Below are positions 8,069 through 19,818 of a DNA stretch of 64,000 nt, piece by piece (position 1 is the stretch's first letter; each line of letters opens with the position of its first letter). Source of the stretch: Flavobacterium terrae. Its GTDB lineage: Bacteria > Bacteroidota > Bacteroidia > Flavobacteriales > Flavobacteriaceae. The translations under genes were made by a program, and so were the position numbers. The DNA lies in NCBI RefSeq assembly GCF_900142035.1, contig NZ_FQZI01000001.1, forward strand, positions 806,001 to 870,000, in the 5' to 3' direction. The notes under the pieces were generated by a model. It worked only from the letters and a program-made list of their open reading frames with translations, had not been told where the DNA came from and did not search any database.

Positions 8069-9427
8069 ATGGAAAAGCGTAAATTAGGTTTCTGGGAGAT
8101 TTGGAACATGAGTTTCGGTTTCTTAGGGATTCAGTTTGGTTTTGCCTTGCAAGGAGGATTTATGTCAAGAATTTTCCAAACATTAGGGGCAGAGTCACAC
8201 GATATACCAGGACTGTGGATTGCAGCGCCTTTGACTGGATTAATAGTTCAGCCTATCATTGGTTATTTAAGTGATAACACATGGTCAACACGCTTTGGTC
8301 GTCGTAAACCTTATTTCTTAATTGGAGCTATTTTAAGTTCATTTGCTCTGTTTTTTGTTCCTTATTCATCTACTTTGTGGATTGCAGCAGGTTTTCTATG
8401 GATTCTAGATGCGTCCATAAATATTAGTATGGAGCCTTTTAGGGCTTTAGTTGCTGATAAATTGCCAGATTCGCAAAGATCATATGGATTTGTATTGCAA
8501 ACTCTAATTATTGGTATTGGAACTTGGATTGCTTCAAATTTACCTTGGTTGGTTAATAAAATGGGATTTGAAGATACAGCTGCTCCTGGGGTTATTCCTG
8601 AATATGTAAAAATCGCATTCGGAATAGGTGCCTTGGTTTTTTTAATTAGTATTCTTTATACCATTTTAACTACAAAAGAATATCCTCCAAAAGATTTAGA
8701 AGCTTTTAAGTCACAAAAAAAGGAAAATACTTTTTTTAAAGATTTATTTCAATCATTGAGATTAATGCCATCCACTATGAAAAAATTGGGAGTAATCCAG
8801 TTTTTTAGTTGGTTCGCTTTTTTTACAATGTGGAGTATGGCTACTCCAGCATTAACAGAACATATTTTTAATGCTCCTGCGCCAAACAAGGAAGCTTTTA
8901 ATTTTGCAATTGCAGGACAGCAAGAAGCATTTGATGCTGCAAATAAATTGTTCCAAACCGCTTCAGATAAAGTAGGTTCTGCAATGGGCTTGTATGGTTT
9001 GTCATCAATGGCTTTTGCATTGTTTTTAACTTTTTATGCTGCTAAAAGAAGTGTGAATAGAAAATATGTTCATATGTTCTCTTTAGTTGCAGGTGGATTA
9101 GGATTTTTATTGATGGGTGTTATTAAAGATCAATCTATGCTTAATGTATGTTTCTTGCTAATTGGACTTTCTTGGGGTAGCATATTATCAATGCCATATG
9201 CCATGCTTTCAAGTTCTGTTGATGAAAACAAAATGGGAATGATGATGGGACTATTCAATATGTTTATTGTAATTCCTCAAATCATTGCTGCATTGGGAGG
9301 TGTAAACAGTCTTTCAAGATTGTTTGGCGAAACAGCAATTGCGCCAATGTTATTAGCAGGTTCATCACTTGTTCTAGCAGGAATTAGTAATTTTTTAATC
9401 ACTGAAGAAAGAGTAATAAAAGGGTAA
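8069..9427 (+). CDS. MFS sugar transporter (maltose/maltooligosaccharide importer, SLC45/GPH-like)
   Basis: 452 residues with about 12 hydrophobic segments. Signatures include WIAAPLTGLIVQPIIGYLSD and the charged loop TRFGRRKPYFLIGA (about residues 50-90), which match maltose/sucrose-type MFS symporters of the SLC45/GPH kind found in Bacteroidota maltose operons. It sits in the inner membrane and would bring maltose from the periplasm to the cytoplasmic maltose phosphorylase. It is first in the plus-strand operon and overlaps the next gene by one base (TAATG), so the two are co-translated. Substrate is inferred from neighbours. Confidence 0.9.
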   Translation: MEKRKLGFWEIWNMSFGFLGIQFGFALQGGFMSRIFQTLGAESHDIPGLWIAAPLTGLIVQPIIGYLSDNTWSTRFGRRKPYFLIGAILSSFALFFVPYSSTLWIAAGFLWILDASINISMEPFRALVADKLPDSQRSYGFVLQTLIIGIGTWIASNLPWLVNKMGFEDTAAPGVIPEYVKIAFGIGALVFLISILYTILTTKEYPPKDLEAFKSQKKENTFFKDLFQSLRLMPSTMKKLGVIQFFSWFAFFTMWSMATPALTEHIFNAPAPNKEAFNFAIAGQQEAFDAANKLFQTASDKVGSAMGLYGLSSMAFALFLTFYAAKRSVNRKYVHMFSLVAGGLGFLLMGVIKDQSMLNVCFLLIGLSWGSILSMPYAMLSSSVDENKMGMMMGLFNMFIVIPQIIAALGGVNSLSRLFGETAIAPMLLAGSSLVLAGISNFLITEERVIKG

Positions 9428-10083
9428 TGAGTAAAAAAGCTTTCATATTTGATTTAGATGGTGTAATTGTAGATACGGCCAAGTATCATTTTATGGCTTG
9501 GCAAAAATTAGCAGATAGTTTAGATATTTTATTTACACCTGAACACAACGAGGAACTAAAAGGAGTTAGCAGAGTACGTTCTCTAGAAATAATTTTACAA
9601 TTAGGCAATGTAACTGCATCTGAGGAAGAAAAACAGAAGTGGCTAACACAAAAAAATGAAGATTATCTATCATATATTGAAAAAATGGACGAATCTGAAA
9701 TTTTGCCAGCGGTTAGAGAAACTTTAGAATTTATTAAAGAAAATGGTCAACACATTGCATTAGGATCGGCTAGTAAAAATGCAAGGCCTATTCTTGAAAA
9801 AGTTGGGCTATTACATTTTTTTGATGTTATAGTAGATGGTAACGACGTGACAAATGCCAAACCAGATCCAGAAGTTTTTGTTAGAGCTTCAAAATTGTTA
9901 GGTGTTAGTAACGAGAATGCGATTGTTTTCGAAGACTCAGTGGCAGGTATACAAGCAGCCAATATCGCAGGTATGCTTAGCATTGGAATTGGTGAAAAAA
10001 ATGTGCTAAAGGAAGCAAAATATTGTTTTCCAAATTTCTTGCACATGGATACTAGTTTTATCGAAACACTGATTAAAAAATAA
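9427..10083 (+). CDS. pgmB: Beta-phosphoglucomutase (HAD superfamily)
   Basis: 218 residues. HAD motif I is FDLDGVIVDT (about 8-17, both Asp present), motif II is in GSASKNA (about 115), and the motif III/IV region is KPDPEVF and FEDSVAGIQAA (about 143-180). The cap contains KGVSRVRSLEIIL, close to the RGVSR signature of beta-phosphoglucomutases. It converts beta-glucose-1-phosphate, made by the next gene product, to glucose-6-phosphate. Start overlaps the MFS stop by one base, and the maltose phosphorylase gene follows after 18 bases. The mapA partner makes this assignment firmer than domain alone. Confidence 0.95.
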   Translation: MSKKAFIFDLDGVIVDTAKYHFMAWQKLADSLDILFTPEHNEELKGVSRVRSLEIILQLGNVTASEEEKQKWLTQKNEDYLSYIEKMDESEILPAVRETLEFIKENGQHIALGSASKNARPILEKVGLLHFFDVIVDGNDVTNAKPDPEVFVRASKLLGVSNENAIVFEDSVAGIQAANIAGMLSIGIGEKNVLKEAKYCFPNFLHMDTSFIETLIKK

Positions 10084-10101
10084 GAATTAAGATTTAAAAA
10101 A

Positions 10102-14512
<4,411 letters not shown>

Positions 14513-14523
14513 ACATTCCGTTT

Positions 14524-14551
14524 GTCATTCCGACGCAAGGAGGAATCTCAT
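14524..14551. repeat. Fragment of a flavobacterial interspersed palindromic (REP-like) repeat
   Basis: gtcattccgacgcaaggaggaatctcat has ATTCC/GGAAT arms. From general knowledge, sequences of this shape are spread through many Bacteroidota intergenic regions. It lies between susB and the next GH13 gene. Translated, it gives an unlikely peptide (SFRRKEESH), so the upstream TTG at 14522 should not be used as a start. Confidence 0.6.
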
Positions 14552-14581
14552 ATAGTTAATGTGCTTTACAGAATCATAATT

Positions 14582-16420
14582 ATGAAAAAAATAATATACA
14601 TTTTTATCACATTATTCACAATTTCTCTATCAGCTCAAATTGATAGAGTGGAACCTCCTTTTTGGTATGAAGGAATGAACAAGAGTGAAGTTCAGATTTT
14701 GTTTTATGGTAAAAACATTGCGCAAAATTCGGTTTCAGTTTCAAATAATGTGGTTGTTACCAATGTGACTAAAACCGAAAATCCAAACTATATTTTTGTG
14801 ACCATTGATACTAAAAATGTAAAAGCACAGCAATTGCAATTTACGTTTGTCAATGGTAAAAAATCATTCAAAAGAAATTACGAAATCAAAATTAGAAGAG
14901 AAAATTCGGCTTTACGTAAAAGCTACGATGCATCGGATGTGATGTATTTGTTAATGCCCGACCGATTTGCTAACGGAAACTCAAACAATGATTCTTCTTC
15001 AGAATTGCAGGAAAAAGCCAACAGAAGTTTACCTGGCGGAAGACACGGAGGTGATATCGCAGGAATCATCAATCATTTAGATTATATCAAAGAATTAGGT
15101 GCTACAACCATTTGGAGTACACCTTTGTGCGAAGACAACGATAAAGGCTATTCGTATCACACCTATGGTCAATCGGATGTGTACAAAATAGATGCGCGTT
15201 ACGGAACCAATGAAGAATACAAACAGTTGGCTACTGAAATGCATAAAAAAGACATGAAGTTAGTTATGGACTATGTGACCAATCATTGGGGAGCTGAACA
15301 TTGGATGTTCAAAGACATGCCGACTTATGATTGGTTCCATCAGTTTCCGGGTTATGCACAAAGCAATTACCGCATGACAACACAATATGATATTAATGGC
15401 TCAAAACGTGATGCAAAATATTGTATGGATGGATGGTTTGTGCCAAGTATGCCCGACTTAAACCAATCAAATCCTTTGGTGTTGAATTATCTAATTCAAA
15501 ATGCGATTTGGTGGATTGAATATGCTGATTTAGATGGTTTTCGTGTAGATACCTATTCGTATAATGATAAAGATGGAATCGCAAAATGGACGAAGGCAAT
15601 TACGGATGAATACCCTTATTTCAATATAGTAGGTGAAGTTTGGATGCACGACCAAGCGCAAATTTCGTATTGGCAAAAGGATAGCCCGATTTCAAAAATT
15701 CAAAGTTATAATTCGTACTTGCCAAGTGTAATGGATTTTACGTTACATGATGTTTTTGGAAATGTTTTTAATGAAGATAGAGCTGACTGGAGTAATGGAA
15801 CGATCAAATTCTATGAAAATTTTGCGAATGATTTCTTGTATGCTAATCCAAATAATTTGTTGATTTTCTTAGAGAATCACGATACAGGTCGTTTTAACCA
15901 GATTTATAAAAATGATTTTAAAAAATACCAGTTAGGAATGACAATCATGGCAACCATGCGTGGAATTCCGCAATTGTATTACGGTTCAGAAATTGGTATG
16001 TCTGGCGATAAAGGCAAGGGAGATGCTGACATCCGTCAAGATTTTCCTGGTGGATGGACTGGTGATTCTAATAATGCTTTTACTACTTCTGGAAGAACGT
16101 CAGAGCAAAATCAATTCTTCAATTTTACTAAAAAACTTTTAAACTGGAGAAAATCAAAATCAGTAATTCACACAGGAAAACTCACGCATTATATTCCAGA
16201 AAACAATGTTTATGTGTATTTTCGCCACAATGATAAGGAATCAGTGATGGTTGTGATAAACAATGCAGCCGATAATCAGAAAATAAACTTGTCACGATTC
16301 GAAGAAAATTTAGCAGGTTTTACTTCAGGTTATGAAGTGATTTCGGATAAAAATGTAGAACTTAAAAACGAATTATCTATTGATGCGAAATCTTCAATGA
16401 TAATTGAATTAAAAAAATAA
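14582..16420 (+). CDS. GH13 cyclomaltodextrinase/neopullulanase-like enzyme, SusA-like
   Basis: 612 residues from ATG 14582. The frame stays open upstream to a TTG, but that stretch is a repeat. A signal peptide (1-19, ISLSAQ) leads into an N-terminal Ig-like domain (about 20-115, QIDRVEPPFWYEGM) seen in Bacteroidota cyclomaltodextrinases. The GH13 barrel follows: MDYVTNHWG (region I), GFRVDTYSY (region II, nucleophile Asp323), IVGEVWMH (region III, acid/base Glu352) and ENHDTGR (region IV, Asp434). A short C-terminal beta domain closes the protein. It would open or debranch cyclic and linear maltodextrins in the periplasm, feeding the GH97 enzyme. It stops 1 base before the next amylase gene. 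Confidence 0.92.
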   Translation: MKKIIYIFITLFTISLSAQIDRVEPPFWYEGMNKSEVQILFYGKNIAQNSVSVSNNVVVTNVTKTENPNYIFVTIDTKNVKAQQLQFTFVNGKKSFKRNYEIKIRRENSALRKSYDASDVMYLLMPDRFANGNSNNDSSSELQEKANRSLPGGRHGGDIAGIINHLDYIKELGATTIWSTPLCEDNDKGYSYHTYGQSDVYKIDARYGTNEEYKQLATEMHKKDMKLVMDYVTNHWGAEHWMFKDMPTYDWFHQFPGYAQSNYRMTTQYDINGSKRDAKYCMDGWFVPSMPDLNQSNPLVLNYLIQNAIWWIEYADLDGFRVDTYSYNDKDGIAKWTKAITDEYPYFNIVGEVWMHDQAQISYWQKDSPISKIQSYNSYLPSVMDFTLHDVFGNVFNEDRADWSNGTIKFYENFANDFLYANPNNLLIFLENHDTGRFNQIYKNDFKKYQLGMTIMATMRGIPQLYYGSEIGMSGDKGKGDADIRQDFPGGWTGDSNNAFTTSGRTSEQNQFFNFTKKLLNWRKSKSVIHTGKLTHYIPENNVYVYFRHNDKESVMVVINNAADNQKINLSRFEENLAGFTSGYEVISDKNVELKNELSIDAKSSMIIELKK

Positions 16421-16421
16421 A

Positions 16422-17825
16422 ATGAAAAAAATTGTTTTTAGCGCATTGGTACTTACATCTCTAGTAAGTTGCAAAAAAGAACAGGAAGCGAAAACTGAGA
16501 CTTCAAAACTTGATATTGAAGCAGTTTCGCAATCATTAGTAGATAATGCCATTATTTACGAAGCAAACATCCGTCAATATTCACCAGAGGGAACTTTTAA
16601 TGCATTTACACGAGATATTCCTAAATTAAAAAAGTTAGGGGTTAAAGTTCTTTGGCTAATGCCCATTCATGAAATTGGATACAAAAACCGAAAAGCAAAA
16701 GGAGATGTTTCTATTGAGCAAATTACAGATTCTATTGAAAAACAAAAATATTTAGGAAGTCATTATTCAGTTAAAGACTATAGAAGTATAAATTCAAATT
16801 ATGGTACCAAAGAAGATTTTCAAAAATTAGTTAAAACAGCTCATCAAAATGGGATTTATGTCATTTTAGACTGGGTAGCCAATCATACAGCTTGGGATCA
16901 TCCTTGGGTAACTATGCACAATGATTATTATACACATGATAAAGATGGTAAAATGATAGCCCCTTTTGATTGGACTGATGTTGCTGAATTGGATTATAAA
17001 AACCCTAATCTTAGAAAAGCAATGATCGACGATATGAAATATTGGATAAAAGAATTCAATATAGATGGTTTTCGATGTGATGTTGCAGCTGAAGTACCAA
17101 CAGATTTTTGGGAGAATGCAACAGTTGAATTGAATAAAATAAAGCCTGTTTTTATGTTGGCAGAAGCTGAAAAGCCTGAGTTGATGAAAAAAGCTTTTGA
17201 CATGCAATACGCATGGGAAGGTCATCATATTTTAAACGGAATAGCTCAAGGTAAAAAAACAGTAAAAGATTTTGATACATACATTGAAAAAATAAGCAAA
17301 ACTCTTCAGCCTGATGACATATACATGAATTTCACATCTAATCATGATGAAAATTCTTGGAATGGAACTGAGTACGAGCGTATGGGTGATGCAGTAGAAA
17401 CTTTTGCGGCTTTGACATATACAATGCCGGGGATGCCACTTATTTACAACGGTCAGGAATATGATTTAAATAAAAGATTACGATTTTTCGAAAAAGATAC
17501 TATTCCTCACTCAGTTGGTCATATGATGACTGTTTATGAGAAATTGGGTAAATTAAAAGTTGAAAATCCAGCTTTAAAAGGAGGTAAAAATCCAGCATCT
17601 TATAGAAGAATTCAAACATCTTTAGATGATAAAATTTTAGCATTTGAGAGAGAAAATGAAGGTAAAAAAGTAATCTACATTGCTAATCTAACTAAGGATA
17701 ATCAGAATGTAAAAATTCAAACTGAAGGAAACTATAAAGATTACATGAATAATCAAGAAATGGTCTTGGTTAAGGATCAACAACTTGAACTTAAACCTTG
17801 GCAATATATAATTTTGGCTAACTAA
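16422..17825 (+). CDS. GH13 alpha-amylase family lipoprotein
   Basis: 467 residues. The N-terminus has a lipobox (TSLVSC, Cys17), so it is a lipoprotein, probably membrane anchored in the periplasm. The barrel starts at VDNAIIYEANIRQYSPEGTF. Regions are VILDWVANHTAWDHPW (I), IDGFRCDVAAEVP (II, nucleophile Asp220), MLAEAEKPEL (III, acid/base Glu248) and FTSNHDENSW (IV, Asp309). It is short for an amylase, with little between barrel and C-terminal beta domain. It is last of the maltose operon, 1 base after the SusA-like gene, and is followed by a strong terminator. Exact specificity (alpha-amylase versus maltogenic) is unknown. Confidence 0.92.
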   Translation: MKKIVFSALVLTSLVSCKKEQEAKTETSKLDIEAVSQSLVDNAIIYEANIRQYSPEGTFNAFTRDIPKLKKLGVKVLWLMPIHEIGYKNRKAKGDVSIEQITDSIEKQKYLGSHYSVKDYRSINSNYGTKEDFQKLVKTAHQNGIYVILDWVANHTAWDHPWVTMHNDYYTHDKDGKMIAPFDWTDVAELDYKNPNLRKAMIDDMKYWIKEFNIDGFRCDVAAEVPTDFWENATVELNKIKPVFMLAEAEKPELMKKAFDMQYAWEGHHILNGIAQGKKTVKDFDTYIEKISKTLQPDDIYMNFTSNHDENSWNGTEYERMGDAVETFAALTYTMPGMPLIYNGQEYDLNKRLRFFEKDTIPHSVGHMMTVYEKLGKLKVENPALKGGKNPASYRRIQTSLDDKILAFERENEGKKVIYIANLTKDNQNVKIQTEGNYKDYMNNQEMVLVKDQQLELKPWQYIILAN

Positions 17826-17846
17826 ATGGTGTTTTTATTGAGAAGG

Positions 17847-17877
17847 GCGCAAATTTTAACAAATTTGCGCTTTTTTT
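17847..17877 (+). terminator. Intrinsic terminator of the maltose operon
   Basis: A 10-bp perfect stem (GCGCAAATTT at 17847-17856, AAATTTGCGC at 17861-17870) with a TAAC loop is followed by seven T. It lies 21 bases after the last amylase stop. Confidence 0.93.
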
Positions 17878-17889
17878 GTATATTTAAGC

Positions 17890-18555
17890 ATGCTAAGAAT
17901 TGGTCATAGAGGCGCAAAGGGCTACGTCGCCGAAAATACTTTAGATTCGTTTGGTGAGGCTTTTTTACTGGGAGCAGATGGGATTGAACTTGATGTTCAT
18001 TTATCTGAAGATGGTGAAGTGGTGGTAATTCACGATAAAACGGTAGATAGAACTATTGCAAATGCATCAGGTGTTGTACGTCATTTCACTTCGGAGGAGT
18101 TATGGCGTTTAGGAGATGTGCCTACATTAAATAAAGTTCTTCATTGGGTACCTAAAAATAAATTCATCAATATTGAGATTAAGGATAAAAAAGCTACACA
18201 TCCTACAGTTCTCTTGATTGAAAATTTTACGCTTAATAGTGATTTACTTTATAGAAACATTGTTGTGTCAAGTTTTGATTGGGAAATTTTAAGATTAGTT
18301 AAAGCTTTGGAACCAAAAATCAAAATTGGAGTTTTAATAGAAGATGATTTAGAAGCTGCTTTTCAATTTGCAAAAGAAATGAAGGCTTTTTCAATTAACC
18401 CAAATTACAAATCTCTTACTAAAGAGTTTGTTCAAAAAGCACATGCCAGTCAATTTAAAATTCATACTTGGACAGTAAATCACCCCGAAGATATTACCTT
18501 TGTCAAAAATTTAGGCGTAGACGCCATAATTTCTGATTATCCTGATAGACTATGA
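17890..18555 (+). CDS. Glycerophosphodiester phosphodiesterase
   Basis: 221 residues. The TIM-barrel GDPD signature is at the N-terminus: IGHRGAKGYVAENTL (catalytic His and Glu) and GIELDVHLSEDGEVVVIHDKTVDRT (metal-binding Glu and Asp, second catalytic His). The C-terminus has FKIHTWTVNHPED and GVDAIISDYPDRL, also typical. It hydrolyses glycerophosphodiesters to glycerol-3-phosphate and an alcohol. No signal peptide is seen, so it is likely cytoplasmic. The stop overlaps the start of the next gene (ATGA), so the pair is co-transcribed. It is not part of the maltose operon, being after the terminator. Confidence 0.94.
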   Translation: MLRIGHRGAKGYVAENTLDSFGEAFLLGADGIELDVHLSEDGEVVVIHDKTVDRTIANASGVVRHFTSEELWRLGDVPTLNKVLHWVPKNKFINIEIKDKKATHPTVLLIENFTLNSDLLYRNIVVSSFDWEILRLVKALEPKIKIGVLIEDDLEAAFQFAKEMKAFSINPNYKSLTKEFVQKAHASQFKIHTWTVNHPEDITFVKNLGVDAIISDYPDRL

Positions 18556-19769
18556 TTTCAAATTATGATATAATTGTTGTGGGTGGTGGTGCCGCAGGTT
18601 TTTTTACAGCTATTAATATCGTTGAAAGTAATCCCAAACTTAAAGTAGCTATTCTTGAAAGAGGAAAAGAAGTACTTTCAAAAGTGCGTGTTTCAGGTGG
18701 TGGGCGCTGTAATGTAACACATGCTTGTTTTATTCCTAACGATTTAGTTAAATTTTATCCGCGTGGCGAAAAAGAACTTCGTGGTCCATTTCATCAGTTT
18801 TGTTCGGGCGATACAATCGAATGGTTTGAAAGACATGGAGTCGAACTTAAAATTGAAGATGATGGAAGAATGTTTCCCGTAACCGATTCTTCACAAACTA
18901 TAATTGATTGTTTTTTAAATACTGCTAAAAAACTTGGGATAGACATACTTACAGGTCAAAGTGTTCAGGATATTTTTAAGGGTGAAAATTATTGGAAGTT
19001 AGAAACCAATCAACAGTCATTCAAATGTGATAAACTGATTATGACTACGGGTAGTAACCCTAAAATGTGGGAAATGATGCAAAATTTAGGGCATTCAATT
19101 GTCTCACCAGTGCCTTCGCTTTTCACATTCAATATCAAAGACAATCGGATCAAAGATTTAATGGGTGTTTCTGCTTTTGCCTCTGTAAAAGTGAAGGACT
19201 CTAAGCTTAAAGCTTCTGGGCCCTTATTAATTACTCATTGGGGTATGAGCGGACCCGGAATTTTAAGACTTTCTGCTTGGGGTGCTAGAGAGTTATTTGA
19301 TAAAAATTATCAGTTTACTTTACAAGTCAATTGGTTGAACGATTTAGATTTTGAAACAGTTCTAGAAGATCTAAAAGAAATTAAAGAAGAAAATGCTAAG
19401 AAACTAGTCTCTAAATTTTGCCCTTTTGAGTTTCCAAAGCGATTATGGGAAAGTTTGCTTTTTGCTTCTGGAATCAATTCAGAGGTAAAATGGGCAGATA
19501 TCTCTAAAAAACAAATGACCGACTTGGTAAACCAATTAACCAATGGTCAATTTCAAGTGAACGGGAAAAGTACGTTTAAAGAAGAATTTGTTACAGCAGG
19601 CGGAATCGATTTAAAACAAATCAATTTTAAAACTATGGAAAGTAAATTACATTCTAATTTGTTTTTTGCTGGCGAAATTCTAAATATAGACGCTATTACA
19701 GGTGGATTTAATTTTCAGAATGCATGGACAGGTGGATTTATTATAGCGCAATCTTTTTCAAATAGCTAG
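18552..19769 (+). CDS. BaiN/HI0933-like FAD-dependent flavoprotein
   Basis: 405 residues. A Rossmann FAD-binding motif opens the protein (IIVVGGGAAGFFTAINI, about 6-22), followed by KVRVSGGGRCNVTHAC (about 47-62), the hallmark of the HI0933/YhiN/BaiN family. The C-terminus has FVTAGGIDLKQINFKTMESK and FFAGEILNIDAITGGFNFQNAW, conserved FAD-contact segments of this family. Its substrate is not known in most bacteria. It overlaps the glycerophosphodiesterase stop by 4 bases. Function beyond an FAD-binding oxidoreductase cannot be given. Confidence 0.92.
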   Translation: MISNYDIIVVGGGAAGFFTAINIVESNPKLKVAILERGKEVLSKVRVSGGGRCNVTHACFIPNDLVKFYPRGEKELRGPFHQFCSGDTIEWFERHGVELKIEDDGRMFPVTDSSQTIIDCFLNTAKKLGIDILTGQSVQDIFKGENYWKLETNQQSFKCDKLIMTTGSNPKMWEMMQNLGHSIVSPVPSLFTFNIKDNRIKDLMGVSAFASVKVKDSKLKASGPLLITHWGMSGPGILRLSAWGARELFDKNYQFTLQVNWLNDLDFETVLEDLKEIKEENAKKLVSKFCPFEFPKRLWESLLFASGINSEVKWADISKKQMTDLVNQLTNGQFQVNGKSTFKEEFVTAGGIDLKQINFKTMESKLHSNLFFAGEILNIDAITGGFNFQNAWTGGFIIAQSFSNS

Positions 19770-19818
19770 GTAAATAAGTAGGCTTTTATATTTTTGTATG
19801 TAAAAACCTATAAAATTA

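Noticed and set aside
14522..14581. Longer N-terminus for the SusA-like GH13 gene from a TTG start
   Set aside because: The added residues come from a REP-like repeat, and a clear signal peptide begins at ATG 14582.
16866..17228. 120-codon minus-strand open frame inside the lipoprotein amylase
   Set aside because: It runs across conserved GH13 motifs of the real gene and has low-quality composition.
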